A DNA stretch of 64,000 bases from Neisseria sp. oral taxon 014 str. F0314 (GCF_005886145.1 NZ_CP040504.1:2232001-2296000); one strand, 5' to 3'; positions 44,026 to 54,161 are shown, counted from the first letter of the stretch. The notes: a model not told the origin generated them from the sequence alone. Numbers and translations: made by a program.

Positions 44026-45972
44026 TTACTGCTTGTTGTCCTCGCTGTCCAAGAAGCTGCGCAGACGGTCGCTGCGGGTCGGATGGCGCAGCTTGCGCAG
44101 GGCTTTGGCCTCGATTTGGCGGATTCGTTCGCGGGTTACGTCAAACTGTTTGCCGACTTCTTCGAGCGTGTGGTCGGTGTTCATGTCGATGCCGAAACGC
44201 ATACGCAACACTTTGGCTTCGCGCGGGGTCAGGCTTTCGAGCACTTCTTTGGTGACTTCGTGCAGGCTGGAATACATCGCTGCGTCGGCAGGGGCGACAT
44301 TGTTGATGTCTTCGATGAAGTCGCCCAAATGCGAATCGTCGTCGTCGCCAATCGGCGTTTCCATCGAAATCGGCTCTTTGGCGATTTTCATGATTTTGCG
44401 GATTTTGTCTTCCGGCATTTCCATCAGTTCGGCCAGTTTGGCGGAATCAGGCTCTTCGCCGGTTTCTTGCAGATACTGGCGCGAAATACGGTTCATTTTG
44501 TTGATGGTCTCAATCATGTGCACCGGAATGCGGATGGTGCGCGCCTGGTCGGCAATCGAACGGGTAATCGCCTGACGAATCCACCATGTTGCGTAAGTCG
44601 AGAATTTGTAGCCGCGCCGGTATTCGAATTTGTCGACCGCCTTCATCAGCCCGATATTGCCTTCTTGAATCAAGTCAAGGAATTGCAAGCCGCGGTTGGT
44701 ATATTTTTTAGCGATGGAAATCACCAAGCGCAGGTTGGCCTGAATCATCTCCTGCTTGGCGGCGGCAGTTTCTTTTTCACTGATGACCATGTTTTTGTTG
44801 ATGTCTTTCAACTCGCCAATGGAAATGCGGGTTTCTTTTTCCATTTCCGCCAACTCGGTCTGTTTTTCAAGGATGGCATGACGGAAACGGTCAAGTGCGC
44901 CGCTCCATGCGTTTTCTTTGGCAATCTCGTTTTCCAGCCAGTTCAAATCGGTAATGACCGGCAGAAAATTCCGGATGAAGTAGTCTCGGTCCATATGGAC
45001 GCGGTCTAGGCAGATGTCGCGGATTTCACGCTCGAGTTTGCGGATGTTGTCTACGCGGTTGCGCAGGCTGCCGCTCAGGCTTTCGATTTGGCGGGTGGCA
45101 AAACGTACTTCCAACAACTTGCTGGCAATCGCGTCGCGGTGTTCCAAATAGGCGGCATGGCGGCTGTGGTGTTTCGTCAGCTGCTCGATCATTTTGGTAT
45201 AGGCCGTTTCGATTTGGACAAAATGCTCCAGCACTTTTTGCTTCAGTTCCTCCAGATTCGCGGCGGACAGGGCGTCAGAATCGTTATTGCCGTCGTCTTC
45301 ATCGTCGTCGCTTTCGTCGTCGTTTTCATTGTCGGAATCGTTATTGTCGTCGGCCGAGGCGTTGTTTTCCAGATGACCCAAGCCGAGTTCGTTCAGCAAA
45401 ACTTCATTCGGATCGATAATGGCTTCGACGACTTCGTCAACGCGGATTTCGTCGTTGCGCACCTGCTCGATCAGCGCGAGGATTTCGGCTACCGAACCGG
45501 GACAGGCGGAAATGGCCTGTACCATGTTTTTCAGGGCGTTTTCGATTTTTTTGGCAATGATGATTTCGTCTTCGCGCGTCAACAGGTCGACTTGCCCCAT
45601 TTCGCGCATATACATGCGTACCGGATCGGTAGTACGGCCGAATTCGCTGTCGGCGCTGGAGAGGGCTGCTTCGGCTTCTTCAACGGCGTCGTCGTCGGTA
45701 ATGGTGGCGGCGTTGTCGCTCAGCAGGATGTCTTCCGCATCGGGTGCCTGTTCTGTAACTTGGATGCCCAAGCCTGAAATCATGCTGACGATGTTGTCGA
45801 TTTGGTCGGCATCCGACATGTCGTCGGGCAGGGCGTCGTTGATTTCGGAATAGGTGATGTAGCCGCGCTCTTTGCCCATGATGATGAGCTGGCGCAGGCG
45901 CGCCCGCTGCTCTTCAACGGTCAGCGGGCGGTTGTCGTCTTGATCGTGGTATTCGTCGGTATGTTTGGACAT
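44026..45972 (-). CDS. rpoD: RpoD, primary sigma factor (sigma-70)
   Basis: A 648-residue housekeeping sigma factor. Region 1.1 is at the N-terminus. Region 1.2 ([21 protein letters not shown]) follows. A non-conserved insert (about 190-260) contains a strongly acidic Asp/Glu/Asn run. Regions 2.1-2.4 ([34 protein letters not shown]) recognise the -10, and region 4.2 ([21 protein letters not shown]) the -35. It is last in the rpsU-yqeY-dnaG-rpoD cluster. Confidence 0.98.
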   Translation of the reverse strand: MSKHTDEYHDQDDNRPLTVEEQRARLRQLIIMGKERGYITYSEINDALPDDMSDADQIDNIVSMISGLGIQVTEQAPDAEDILLSDNAATITDDDAVEEAEAALSSADSEFGRTTDPVRMYMREMGQVDLLTREDEIIIAKKIENALKNMVQAISACPGSVAEILALIEQVRNDEIRVDEVVEAIIDPNEVLLNELGLGHLENNASADDNNDSDNENDDESDDDEDDGNNDSDALSAANLEELKQKVLEHFVQIETAYTKMIEQLTKHHSRHAAYLEHRDAIASKLLEVRFATRQIESLSGSLRNRVDNIRKLEREIRDICLDRVHMDRDYFIRNFLPVITDLNWLENEIAKENAWSGALDRFRHAILEKQTELAEMEKETRISIGELKDINKNMVISEKETAAAKQEMIQANLRLVISIAKKYTNRGLQFLDLIQEGNIGLMKAVDKFEYRRGYKFSTYATWWIRQAITRSIADQARTIRIPVHMIETINKMNRISRQYLQETGEEPDSAKLAELMEMPEDKIRKIMKIAKEPISMETPIGDDDDSHLGDFIEDINNVAPADAAMYSSLHEVTKEVLESLTPREAKVLRMRFGIDMNTDHTLEEVGKQFDVTRERIRQIEAKALRKLRHPTRSDRLRSFLDSEDNKQ

Positions 45973-46218
45973 AGATTATCTCGTCGGTGTAACGGTTTTT
46001 AACAGTGCCGGCGGTATGCGGGTCTGCACCTTCCGGCAGGTGCGGAGCACGGCTCTGTGTGCTCCGAGGCCGTCTGAAACGTTTGAAAACGGTTGTTCTG
46101 CGGTGGGTTCAAGACGACGCGGTTGCAGCGGGAAAAACGGTTTTCAGACGGCCTGTTTTGTTTTTGGGTTCGGCGGGAACGGGTTGTACGCCGTATCGTA
46201 TTGCCGGTCGGACGAAGG

Positions 46219-47994
46219 TCAGTTCGCCTTCGATATCAGCAGCGACATCAGTAGCTGCTTTTCATAATTGTTCAGCCCGCTTTGCGAGCTTTTTTGTTTA
46301 AGTAATTCAATTTGGCTGTATTTTAACTCATTCAAGAGTTTTTTCATGCCGATTTTGAAACTTTCGCAGTCTTCCTCATTGCCGCTTTCCATCTCGTCTG
46401 ATGAATTGAGTGCCGATTGGAAGATTTGGTTCAATGCGGTTTCGTAGGGCGACCCGCGCATATGCTCCAAAATCTGCGCGCTGCTCGGCGGCTGGGGGTG
46501 GCTTTTTATCATTTCCGCCAGATTGGCCAAACAGGCGAAATCACCGGTCAGGGGCAGATATTCGGGCAGGTCTATATATGATGCCCATGCCGGATTTATC
46601 AAGAGGCTGCGGATTTGCCGCTGCACCAGTGTCAGCATGACCGGTTGTTTGACGGATATGGCCGGCAGTTTGTAGCTTTTCTGCTTTACATGGCGCTTGG
46701 GAGCTTCCTGCCCGAGCAGTTGGGCGAGGTTGTCAGGGTCGATGCCGACCAGTTCGCTCAGGCGTTGTTTCAGCAGGAAACCCAATGCCGGCGCGGTAAT
46801 CTGTGCCAGCAACGGCGAGCTGGTTTTCACCAATTCAGCCTTGCCTTCCTGCATATTGAGGTTGAGGCCGTCTGAAAGAGCGTCCCAGAAATATTCCGAG
46901 AGCGGCTTGCTTTGGTGCAACAGTGCGTCTTCGAACTGGGCTTTGCCGTAGGCGCGGACGTAGCTGTCGGGGTCGTGTTCTTCGGGCAGAAACAGAAAAT
47001 GCAGCGATTTGCCGTCTTTGAGCTGCGGCAGGGCGTTTTCCAGCGCGCGCCAAGCGGCTTTGCGGCCTGCGCTGTCGCCGTCGAAACAGAAATAGATGTC
47101 GTCGGTCTGGCGCATCAGGATTTTGACGTGCTCGGCGGTAGTGGCGGTGCCGAGTGCGGCGACGCTGTAGCCGATGCCGAACTGCGACAGGGCGACGACG
47201 TCCATATAGCCTTCCACCACCAAAATACGGCCCGCGTCTTTAATGGCGGCGCGGCCTTCATACAGGCCGTAGAGGTTTTTGCCCTTGTCAAACAAAGGCG
47301 TATCGGGCGAGTTGAGGTATTTCGGTTTGGAATTGTCCAATACGCGCCCGCCGAAACCGATGACTTGCCCGCGCGGGTCACGGATGGGAAACATGATGCG
47401 GTGGCGGAAGCGGTCGTAATGCTTGCCTTCGTTGGCAATGACCATGCCGCTGTCCACCAGCGCGGTGTTGGGATAGGGTTGGAATACTTGCGCAAGCGGC
47501 TGCCAGCCGTCGGGCGCGTAGCCTAAGCCGTAATGGGCGATGACTTCCGCACTCAGGCCGCGCTTGTCCAAATATTCTTTGGCAGCCGGATTGAATTTTA
47601 ACTGTTGGGCGTAGAAATCCGCCGCCGCCGCAACGGTTTCTTCCAGTGTCTGCTGTTTTTTCTTACGCTCGGCACGGACTTCCGGATTGTCGTTCCGCCC
47701 GCGCACCTGCGGCACGGTCATGCCTACGCGGTCGGCCAGGTATTGCACCGCTTCGGGAAACGACAGCCCTTGGTGTTCCATAACGAAACCGATGGCCGAG
47801 CCGTGTGCGCCGCAACTGAAGCAATGGTAAAACTGCTTGCTCGGGCTGACGGAAAAAGACGGGGTTTTCTCCTTGTGGAACGGACAGCAGGCCATATAGT
47901 TCGCGCCGCTTTTCTTCAGCGGAACCTGTTCGTCGATGATGTCGACCACATCGACTTTGGCCAGGAGTTCGTCTATAAATTCGCTCGGTATCAT
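46219..47994 (-). CDS. dnaG: DnaG, DNA primase
   Basis: A 591-residue primase that makes RNA primers at the replication fork. The zinc finger is in the N-terminal part (CPFHKEKTPSFSVSP...FHCFSCG-like FYHCFSCGAHG, about 40-65). The RNA polymerase basic region (RIMFPIRDPRGQVIGFGGRVL) and TOPRIM domain (VVEGYMDVVALSQFG, CFDGDSAGRKAAW) follow. The C-terminal ~140 residues bind DnaB helicase and are variable. Second to last in the cluster; a DUS-containing gap of 246 bases leads to rpoD. Confidence 0.97.
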   Translation of the reverse strand: MIPSEFIDELLAKVDVVDIIDEQVPLKKSGANYMACCPFHKEKTPSFSVSPSKQFYHCFSCGAHGSAIGFVMEHQGLSFPEAVQYLADRVGMTVPQVRGRNDNPEVRAERKKKQQTLEETVAAAADFYAQQLKFNPAAKEYLDKRGLSAEVIAHYGLGYAPDGWQPLAQVFQPYPNTALVDSGMVIANEGKHYDRFRHRIMFPIRDPRGQVIGFGGRVLDNSKPKYLNSPDTPLFDKGKNLYGLYEGRAAIKDAGRILVVEGYMDVVALSQFGIGYSVAALGTATTAEHVKILMRQTDDIYFCFDGDSAGRKAAWRALENALPQLKDGKSLHFLFLPEEHDPDSYVRAYGKAQFEDALLHQSKPLSEYFWDALSDGLNLNMQEGKAELVKTSSPLLAQITAPALGFLLKQRLSELVGIDPDNLAQLLGQEAPKRHVKQKSYKLPAISVKQPVMLTLVQRQIRSLLINPAWASYIDLPEYLPLTGDFACLANLAEMIKSHPQPPSSAQILEHMRGSPYETALNQIFQSALNSSDEMESGNEEDCESFKIGMKKLLNELKYSQIELLKQKSSQSGLNNYEKQLLMSLLISKAN

Positions 47995-48031
47995 GGAGGC
48001 GGAAATCCGTCATTTTCAGACGGCCTTATGT

Positions 48032-48478
48032 TCAGGCGCTTAATACGGCTTTCAGGATTTTGTTGACTTCGCCCATATCGGCTTTGCCGGCCAGCGAAGT
48101 TTTCAGCACACCCATGACTTTGCCCATGTCGGCCATGCCGGATGCGCCCGTTTGCGCTACGGCGGCGGCAACGGCGGCTTGGATTTCTTCTGCGGACATC
48201 ATTTGCGGCAGGTAGCGGTACAGGATTTCCATTTCGGCATTTTCTTTGTCAGCCAAGTCCTGACGGCCTGCTTCTGCGTAGATTTTGGCGCTGTCTTTGC
48301 GCTGTTTGACCATTTTGGTCAGGATGGCAGTAATTTTGGCGTCGTCCGCTTCGGTGCGTTCGTCCACTTCAAATTGTTTGACGGCGGCGTTAATCAGGCG
48401 GATGGTGCCCAGAGACACTTGGTCTTTGGCGCGCATGGCGGTTTTCATGTCTTCGGTCAGTCGCTCTCTCAGGCTCAT
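48032..48478 (-). CDS. yqeY: YqeY / GatB-like domain protein
   Basis: A 148-residue protein related to the tail domain of GatB, which contacts tRNA in glutamine amidotransferase. Its own role is unknown. It starts MSLRERLTEDMKTAMRAKDQVSLGTIRLI, as in the family, with the Gly-rich TGASGMADMGKVMGVLK motif. YqeY genes often lie between rpsU and dnaG in proteobacteria, as here. Confidence 0.92.
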   Translation of the reverse strand: MSLRERLTEDMKTAMRAKDQVSLGTIRLINAAVKQFEVDERTEADDAKITAILTKMVKQRKDSAKIYAEAGRQDLADKENAEMEILYRYLPQMMSAEEIQAAVAAAVAQTGASGMADMGKVMGVLKTSLAGKADMGEVNKILKAVLSA

Positions 48479-48618
48479 TTTCTACTCGCTTTTCTCAGGT
48501 TTTTTTCAGATGGCTTTACGGAAATTTTCCGTCGAACGGAAAGAAAAACACACCGCTGAACAAAGCCGGCGGTGTGCTGCGTCAATCACAGGGCAGACCT
48601 GTAACCGGTCGCTTCCGA

Positions 48619-48831
48619 TTAGTACATTTTCGGGGGAAGCTGTTGGCTGCGCAGACGTTTTTGCAGGCGTTTCACTGCGGCTGCTTTTTTGCGTTTGCGC
48701 TCGGTAGTCGGTTTTTCGTAGGCTTCGCGGGCACGCAGCTCGGTCAGCAGGCCGGTTTTTTCTACGGCGCGTTTGAAACGGCGCATAGCGACTTCAAAGG
48801 GTTCGTTTTCTTTTACACGGATTGCAGGCAT
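48619..48831 (-). CDS. rpsU: Ribosomal protein S21
   Basis: A 70-residue, very basic protein of the usual length. S21 lies next to the 3' end of 16S rRNA and helps start-site selection. [26 protein letters not shown] is near-identical across proteobacteria. First gene of the macromolecular synthesis cluster. It is preceded by a leader of about 210 bases with several hairpins. RBS: AAAGGAAATAAA. Confidence 0.97.
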   Translation of the reverse strand: MPAIRVKENEPFEVAMRRFKRAVEKTGLLTELRAREAYEKPTTERKRKKAAAVKRLQKRLRSQQLPPKMY

Positions 48832-48970
48832 TTTATTTCCTTTAATTTAAATCGTAATATCGTTTTGAGGCCGTCTGAAAAAGGATTTTGTGTCGTTTCA
48901 GACGGCCTGCGGATGGGGGTGGTCCGTATCGCTGGTGTGCTGTATGCGGCTTCGGCGGGATACGTTCGCC

Positions 48971-49031
48971 GTGATGTGAACATCACCTCCTAACGGGTCG
49001 GCATTTGCCGGTCGGCGGCCTCTTTCAGGCC
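48971..49031 (-). promoter_or_regulatory. Structured rpsU leader with an anti-SD complement
   Basis: Read on the minus strand, the leader shows three hairpins: GGCCT/AGGCC (49017-49031), CGGC/GCCG (48999-49010) and GTGATGT/ACATCAC (48971-48986). Between the last two is AGGAGGTGAT (48982-48991), a 10-base perfect complement of the 16S rRNA 3' tail. Its last five bases are also in the third hairpin. It lies about 150 bases before the rpsU start and does not precede a plausible gene. I infer a regulatory role. Confidence 0.55.
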
Positions 49032-49047
49032 GGTAAACAATCGGGCG

Positions 49048-49076
49048 ATTATCTTATAAGTGCGGCGTTATGTCAA
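49048..49076 (-). promoter_or_regulatory. Sigma-70 promoter of rpsU-yqeY-dnaG-rpoD
   Basis: On the minus strand: TTGACA (49071-49076), a 17-base spacer and GATAAT (49048-49053). It implies transcription from near 49041 and a long leader before rpsU. Confidence 0.88.
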
Positions 49077-49119
49077 GGCGGCGGAGGGCGCGCGAGGCCG
49101 TCTGAAAACCGGTTTGCCG

Positions 49120-51276
49120 TCAGTTTCGGATGACTTTGCGGACCTGCGGGATGGTGTGCAGATTGTGGATGATGCGGTTGAGTTGTTCCAAATCGGCGGT
49201 TTTGACGATAAATCTGAATTCGACGAAGCCTTCGGTTCCGTCTTGCGTACGCGAGGGCGTGTCCACGGATTCGATGTCTGCGCCGGAGCTGGAAATGGCT
49301 TGCGCCATCAGTGCAAGCAGGCCGTGAGTATCTGCCGACTGGATGAGCAGGATGGTGCGGTAGGTTTGGTTGCCGATGTTGTCCCAACCGGCGTCGAGCT
49401 GCTGTTCGGGATCGGTTTTGAGCAGGGTGGGGCAAATGTCGCGGTGGATAATCATGCCGCGATCTTTGGTCAATACGGCGCGGACAGGGTCGCCCGAGAC
49501 GGGGTGGCAGCATTCGGCCAGATGCACGCGGCCGGTTTCTTGTCCGTTGATTTTAATCGGACTGAGCTTGATTTCGCTGCCGAAGTGTTCGCCCGCCAGT
49601 TCGGCGATGTGCATGGCGACGGAAACGGGCAGGGTGTGGCCCATGCCGACGTTGTAGAGCACTTCTTCAAACGAGGTTTGCTTGTCGTTGAGATCGGCAA
49701 GGTATTTTTCTTTGAGGTCGTCTGAAAGCAGGATGTCTTTCGGCAGCAGGCTGGAAAGGGCTTTTTGCAGCAGGTTTTCGCCGAGGACGATGGCATCGTG
49801 GTGATTGAGGTTTTTGACGTACTGGCGGATGGCGCTGCGCGCACGGCTGGAAACGGCGAAATTGAGCCAGGCGGGGTTGGGTTTGGCGTGTTCGGAGGTG
49901 ATGATTTCCACCGAATCGCCGGTTTTGAGCTTGGTACGCAGCGGCATCATGGTGTTGTTGATGCGGGCGGCGACGGTTTTGTGGCCGATGTCGGTATGGA
50001 CGGCATAGGCGAAGTCTATGGGTGTGGAACCTTTGGGCAGAGTGAGGATTTTGCCTTTCGGGGTAAGGATGTAGACTTCGTTGGGGAACAGGTCGACTTT
50101 GATGTGTTCCAAAAATTCGATGGCGTTCGCACTGCTGGCTTGCAGGTCGAGGATGTTTTTCAGCCATTGGTTGGTATGGAGTACGGCTTGGTCTACGGTG
50201 TTTTCGCCGGATTTGTAAATCCAGTGGCCCGCAACGCCTCCTTCGGCGACGGCATCCATTTCGCGTGTGCGGATTTGAACTTCGATGGGTAGGCCGTAAG
50301 GGCCGACGAGGGTGGTGTGCAGACTTTGGTAGCCGTTGCTTTTGGGGATGGCGATATAGTCTTTGAAGCGGCCGGGTTTGGGTTTGTAGAGGGTGTGCAG
50401 CGCGCCGAGCGCGGCGTAACAGGCGGGAATGCTGTCGACGATGACGCGGAAGCCGTAAATGTCCATCACGTCGGCGAAGCGCAGTTTTTTCGCCAGCATT
50501 TTCTGGTGGATGCTATACAGGTTTTTTTCGCGGCCTTTGATTTTGGCTTCTATGTTGGCTCCGACCAGCCGCTGGCTGAACGCGTGCAAGACTTTACCGA
50601 CTACGTCGCGGCGGTTTTTACGGCTGTTGTTCATGGCCTTGCGCAGGGTTTCGTAGCGGTTGGGATGGAGGTTTTTAAACGATAAGTCCTGCAATTCCTG
50701 ATAGGCATTGTTCAGACCGATGCGGTTGGCGATTTGTGCGTAGATTTCGAGGGTTTCTTTGGCGATGCGGCGGCGTTTGTCGGGGCGCATGGAGCCGAGC
50801 GTACGCATGTTGTGCAGGCGGTCGGCGAGTTTGACGACGATAACGCGCACGTCTTTGGTCATCGCCAGAATCAGTTTGCGGAAACTTTCGGCCTGATGCT
50901 CTGCTTGGTCTTCGAATTTGAGTTTTTCGAGTTTGGAGAGGCCGTCCACCATTTCGGCGATGGTATCGCCGAATTCCGCCGCCATTTCGATTTTGGATAC
51001 GCCCGTGTCTTCCAATACATCGTGTAGCACGCCCCCGCACAGGCCTTGGATGTCCATGTGCCACATGGCAAGCTGGGTGGCGACGGCGAGCGGGTGGGTG
51101 ATGTAGGGTTCGCCGCTTTTACGGGTTTGTCCGTCGTGGGCGCGAAACGCGAAGGCAACTGCTTTTTCAAGCTCTGCCTGTTCGTTTTCGCTGAGGTACG
51201 ATGCGGTGCGGAACAGAAGTTCGCGGGCTTCGGCAGTCAGCGCGTCGTAAGGGGCGGTGGGCTGTGGGGCTGGCAT
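49120..51276 (-). CDS. spoT: SpoT, bifunctional (p)ppGpp synthetase/hydrolase
   Basis: A 718-residue RelA/SpoT homologue. The N-terminal HD hydrolase domain keeps the active HD...ED motif (GVLHDVLED, H85-D86, E89-D90). A synthetase domain (about 230-345, RFADVMDIYGFRVIVDSI) follows, then TGS (about 385-450, LTPKGKILTLPKGSTPIDFAYAVH), and a C-terminal ACT domain. It controls the stringent response. rpoZ and gmk lie upstream in the same direction, as in E. coli. A variant DUS lies at 49715-49726. HEAQ-like rescue features are intact. Confidence 0.95.
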   Translation of the reverse strand: MPAPQPTAPYDALTAEARELLFRTASYLSENEQAELEKAVAFAFRAHDGQTRKSGEPYITHPLAVATQLAMWHMDIQGLCGGVLHDVLEDTGVSKIEMAAEFGDTIAEMVDGLSKLEKLKFEDQAEHQAESFRKLILAMTKDVRVIVVKLADRLHNMRTLGSMRPDKRRRIAKETLEIYAQIANRIGLNNAYQELQDLSFKNLHPNRYETLRKAMNNSRKNRRDVVGKVLHAFSQRLVGANIEAKIKGREKNLYSIHQKMLAKKLRFADVMDIYGFRVIVDSIPACYAALGALHTLYKPKPGRFKDYIAIPKSNGYQSLHTTLVGPYGLPIEVQIRTREMDAVAEGGVAGHWIYKSGENTVDQAVLHTNQWLKNILDLQASSANAIEFLEHIKVDLFPNEVYILTPKGKILTLPKGSTPIDFAYAVHTDIGHKTVAARINNTMMPLRTKLKTGDSVEIITSEHAKPNPAWLNFAVSSRARSAIRQYVKNLNHHDAIVLGENLLQKALSSLLPKDILLSDDLKEKYLADLNDKQTSFEEVLYNVGMGHTLPVSVAMHIAELAGEHFGSEIKLSPIKINGQETGRVHLAECCHPVSGDPVRAVLTKDRGMIIHRDICPTLLKTDPEQQLDAGWDNIGNQTYRTILLIQSADTHGLLALMAQAISSSGADIESVDTPSRTQDGTEGFVEFRFIVKTADLEQLNRIIHNLHTIPQVRKVIRN

Positions 51277-51443
51277 TTCAGACGGCCTTTTTGTTTTGTG
51301 TGTGTCGGGGCGGCATTCCGAATGACGCGGGCGGGGTGTGCGGGGAAGTGTTCGGATGATTCTTTGAATGAAGGCGGCCGGCGGTCGGGATTTTCAGTTT
51401 TGCGGGAAAGAAACCGTGCCGCACGGGCCGTGCGGTTGTTTAG

Positions 51444-51650
51444 TTATTTGTTACGTTTGAGCAGTTCCATGCCGATTTCTCCGGCGGCGATTTCGCGCAG
51501 CGCAGTAACGGTCGGTTTGTTGTGGCGGATGTCGTCCACCAGCGGGGTGTTGCCGTTTTCAAGCTGGCGGGCGCGGCGGGCGGCGACCAGCGTCAGGTCG
51601 AAGTGGTTGGGGATTTTGCCTGTGCAGTCTTCAGTGGTGATACGGGCCAT
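51444..51650 (-). CDS. rpoZ: RpoZ, RNA polymerase omega subunit
   Basis: A 68-residue protein. Omega helps fold the beta' subunit, and in E. coli forms part of one ppGpp site. [30 protein letters not shown] is a typical omega start, and the [16 protein letters not shown] block is conserved. Position between gmk and spoT matches E. coli. RBS: AAAGACGACTGAC, weak. Confidence 0.95.
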   Translation of the reverse strand: MARITTEDCTGKIPNHFDLTLVAARRARQLENGNTPLVDDIRHNKPTVTALREIAAGEIGMELLKRNK

Positions 51651-51700
51651 GTCAGTCGTCTTTCTTATCGGATGAAATAAAGGCGTATTTTCGCTGTTTT

Positions 51701-52318
51701 TTAGGAATTTTCCAACAGGTTTTCTATAAAGGGCTTCTGTACTGTCTGTTTCAGACGGCCTGCTTTGATGATGTGGAGCAGATCGGCTTCGGCGGTGTCC
51801 AAATCGTCGTTGACGACGATATAGTCGAACAAGGGGGCTTGCCCGATTTCGTAGCGTGCTTTATCCAGTCGGGAACGGATGACTTCCTCGCTGTCAGTGC
51901 CGCGGTTGGTCAGGCGTGAGGCGAGGATTTCAAACGACGGCGGCAGAATGAAGATGCTGCACGCTTCAGGTAGGAGGCGGCGGACTTGCTCCGCCCCCTG
52001 TACGTCGATTTCTAAAATTACGTCGTATCCTTGGCCGCGCAGTTCGTCTACGCCGGCGATGCTGGTGCCGTAATAGTTGCCGAATACGTCGGCGTGCTCT
52101 AAAAAGGCGTTTTGGCGGATGAGCGACTCAAATTCTTCTTTGGGTACGAAGTGGTAGTGGACGCCGTGCCGTTCGCCTTCACGCGGTTGGCGTGTGGTAT
52201 GGGAGATGGAGACGCGGATGTCGCCGTTGTTTTTCAGCAGGCGGGAAACCAAGGTGGTCTTGCCTGTGCCTGAAGCGGCGGAAATGATGAAAATGTTGCC
52301 TTTTTTGTTTGTCTGCAT
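51701..52318 (-). CDS. gmk: Gmk, guanylate kinase
   Basis: A 205-residue protein that phosphorylates GMP to GDP. The P-loop is [15 protein letters not shown] (about 13-27). The GMP-binding region [20 protein letters not shown] and lid region ([13 protein letters not shown]) are complete. DUS-derived residues occur in LKQTVQ near the C-terminus. First gene of gmk-rpoZ-spoT; divergent from apt. Confidence 0.97.
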   Translation of the reverse strand: MQTNKKGNIFIISAASGTGKTTLVSRLLKNNGDIRVSISHTTRQPREGERHGVHYHFVPKEEFESLIRQNAFLEHADVFGNYYGTSIAGVDELRGQGYDVILEIDVQGAEQVRRLLPEACSIFILPPSFEILASRLTNRGTDSEEVIRSRLDKARYEIGQAPLFDYIVVNDDLDTAEADLLHIIKAGRLKQTVQKPFIENLLENS

Positions 52319-52480
52319 AATGGTTTTTGCTGCGGAAAACTATCTTTTCATTATAACACAAAGCGCCATATCCGCATTTTCAGGCGGCATCGGCATGGCG
52401 GCGGGATTTCGGGTAAAATATCCGTTTTTAGCTCACATAAACAAAGTGTTTGAAAACTTCTATCTGAGGAATAAATAAAA

Positions 52481-53041
52481 ATGTTGATTCATCCTGAAGT
52501 GATGGGCGTGGAAGCGTTGGCGGCGAAAATCCGCAAAATCGAAAACTGGCCGCAAAAGGGTATTTTGTTTCACGATATTACGCCGGTGTTGCAAAGTGCG
52601 GAATATTTCCGCCTGCTGGTGGATTTGCTGGTGTACCGCTATATGGGGCAGAAAATCGATGCGGTGGCGGGGCTGGATGCGCGCGGATTTATCATCGGTG
52701 CGGCCTTGGCATATCAGTTGAACGTGGGTTTCGTGCCCATTCGTAAAAAAGGTAAGCTGCCGTTCGACGCCGTATCGCAGAGCTATGCTTTGGAATACGG
52801 CGAGGCGACGGTGGAAATCCACACCGATGCCGTCAAAAAAGGTGCACGGGTGTTGCTGGTGGATGATTTGGTGGCGACTGGCGGCACGATGCTGGCGGGT
52901 GTGGAGCTTATCCGCAAGCTCGGCGGCGAGGTGGTCGAGGCTGCTGTGATTTTGGAATTTACCGATTTGACCGGCGGTGAAAAAATACGCGCAAGCGGAG
53001 TGCCGCTGTTCAGTTTGTGCCGGAACAAGGGTTGCATGTAG
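52481..53041 (+). CDS. apt: Apt, adenine phosphoribosyltransferase
   Basis: A 186-residue PRTase that salvages adenine to AMP with PRPP. The PRPP-binding loop [17 protein letters not shown] (about 126-142) is the diagnostic motif; [17 protein letters not shown] binds adenine and pyrophosphate. The start is [49 protein letters not shown]. Divergent from gmk. Confidence 0.95.
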   Translation: MLIHPEVMGVEALAAKIRKIENWPQKGILFHDITPVLQSAEYFRLLVDLLVYRYMGQKIDAVAGLDARGFIIGAALAYQLNVGFVPIRKKGKLPFDAVSQSYALEYGEATVEIHTDAVKKGARVLLVDDLVATGGTMLAGVELIRKLGGEVVEAAVILEFTDLTGGEKIRASGVPLFSLCRNKGCM

Positions 53042-53062
53042 CCTTTCGGGTATCAAAAAACG

Positions 53063-53112
53063 AAAAAGGCCGTCTGAAAATAAGCGTTTTTGCTTTTTCA
53101 GACGGCCTTTTA
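53063..53112. terminator. Bidirectional DUS terminator
   Basis: AAAAGGCCGTCTGAAAA pairs with TTTTCAGACGGCCTTTT between convergent apt and the hemolysin III gene. Confidence 0.88.
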
Positions 53113-53120
53113 ACAGTTTT

Positions 53121-53747
53121 TTAGATGACATAAAAGTAAATGCAGACAAACTGCGCCAGGCTGCCGCCGAGTACGAATAAATGCCAGATGCCGTGGCCGT
53201 GTTTGATTTTCATATCGTTGACAAACCAGTAAATTCCGGCGCTGTAAAGAATGCCGCCGAGTGCGAGCCAGAACAATCCCGCGGCAGACAGGATTTTGGC
53301 CAGAGGATACATGGCAACCAGAATCAGCCAGCCCATGATGACGTATAACGCCATAGACAGCCGCCGCTTTTCACTTTTCCGCCCTATGGTCAGCTCTTGG
53401 GTGATGCCGAACAGGGCCAGTCCCCAAGAAACGCCAAACAGCGACCAGCCCCAGCCGCCCTTGAGCGTAACCAGCGTAAACGGCGTATAGCTTCCGGCGA
53501 TGAGCAGGTAAATCATGCAGTGGTCGATTTTTTGCAGGACGGCTTTTGCTTTCGGTTGGGGAATGCTGTGGTAGAGGGTGGAACCCAGATAAAGCAGAAT
53601 CAGGCAGATGCCGTAGGTCAGCGCGCCCGCGAGTTTGTAGGGGTCGAAATTGACGGCTGCTTTGACGGTCAGCAGCACCATGCCCGTAACCGCCAGCATG
53701 GTGCCGATTAAATGGCTGTATGCGTTGAACCGTTCGCCTTTGTACAT
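53121..53747 (-). CDS. Hemolysin III / YqfA family membrane protein
   Basis: A 208-residue membrane protein with about seven helices. Family hallmarks are visible: FNAYSHLIGTMLA at the start, the STLYHSIPQPKAKAVLQKIDHCMIYLLIAGSYTP-type core (Ser/His and Asp/His residues of the metal site), and VNDMKIKHGHGIWHLFV near the end. Related to PAQR receptors and thought to bind zinc; a haemolytic role is not established. I chose the ATG at 53747 (MYKGERFNAYS); the longer frame upstream is not family-like. Confidence 0.9.
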   Translation of the reverse strand: MYKGERFNAYSHLIGTMLAVTGMVLLTVKAAVNFDPYKLAGALTYGICLILLYLGSTLYHSIPQPKAKAVLQKIDHCMIYLLIAGSYTPFTLVTLKGGWGWSLFGVSWGLALFGITQELTIGRKSEKRRLSMALYVIMGWLILVAMYPLAKILSAAGLFWLALGGILYSAGIYWFVNDMKIKHGHGIWHLFVLGGSLAQFVCIYFYVI

Positions 53748-53905
53748 AAAATTGATTCTTACTTTGGATGAAAGAGCGCCAGTGTACGCTAAAGCCGGTA
53801 CAAAAGGGCGGCGGCAAGCATAAAGATTGGTTAAGGCCGTCTGAAAAAACAGGCGGGGCGAAAGGTTCGGGGTGTTTTGCCCATTCGGAGCGGCAAAGGT
53901 TAATG

Positions 53906-53941
53906 CAAAAAAAACGCTTTCACCGGAAAATGAAAGCGTTT
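53906..53941 (-). terminator. Intrinsic terminator of the tRNA-Arg/tRNA-Glu unit
   Basis: On the minus strand AAACGCTTTC and GAAAGCGTTT form the stem, followed by a run of Ts. Confidence 0.92.
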
Positions 53942-53950
53942 TCAATAAAC

Positions 53951-54025
53951 TGGCACGCCCACGGGGAATCGAACCCCGGTTACCGCCGTGAAAGGGCGAT
54001 GTCCTAACCGCTAGACGATGGGCGC
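53951..54025 (-). tRNA. tRNA-Glu (anticodon TTC)
   Basis: A 75-base tRNA with encoded CCA and the same acceptor stem and anticodon loop (CTTTCAC) as the copy at 10793. It differs in the D-loop (AGCGGTTAGGA) and the T-arm (TTCGATT). It lies 12 bases after tRNA-Arg and is probably cotranscribed with it. Confidence 0.97.
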
Positions 54026-54037
54026 GGAATATTCTTG

Positions 54038-54114
54038 TGGCGCACCCGGAGCGATTCGAACGCCCGACCCTCTGGTTCGTAGCCAGATACTCTATCCAAC
54101 TGAGCTACGGGTGC
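54038..54114 (-). tRNA. tRNA-Arg (anticodon ACG)
   Basis: A 77-base tRNA with encoded CCA. The anticodon loop is CTACGAA, giving ACG (read as ICG after A34 deamination by TadA). Acceptor GCACCCG pairs with CGGGTGC. First gene of the two-tRNA unit. Confidence 0.97.
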
Positions 54115-54132
54115 AGTGCAAGAAAGATTGAG

Positions 54133-54161
54133 ATTATAGGTATGTGGTGCAGACCCGTCAA
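54133..54161 (-). promoter_or_regulatory. Sigma-70 promoter of tRNA-Arg/tRNA-Glu
   Basis: On the minus strand: TTGACG (54156-54161), 17-base spacer, TATAAT (54133-54138), about 20 bases before the tRNA-Arg 5' end. Confidence 0.9.

Noticed and set aside
48831..48983. A short ORF after the strong AGGAGGTGAT in the rpsU leader
   Set aside because: The ATG is only two bases from AGGAGG, the frame crosses a DUS hairpin, and the product is not protein-like. I treat the site as regulatory.
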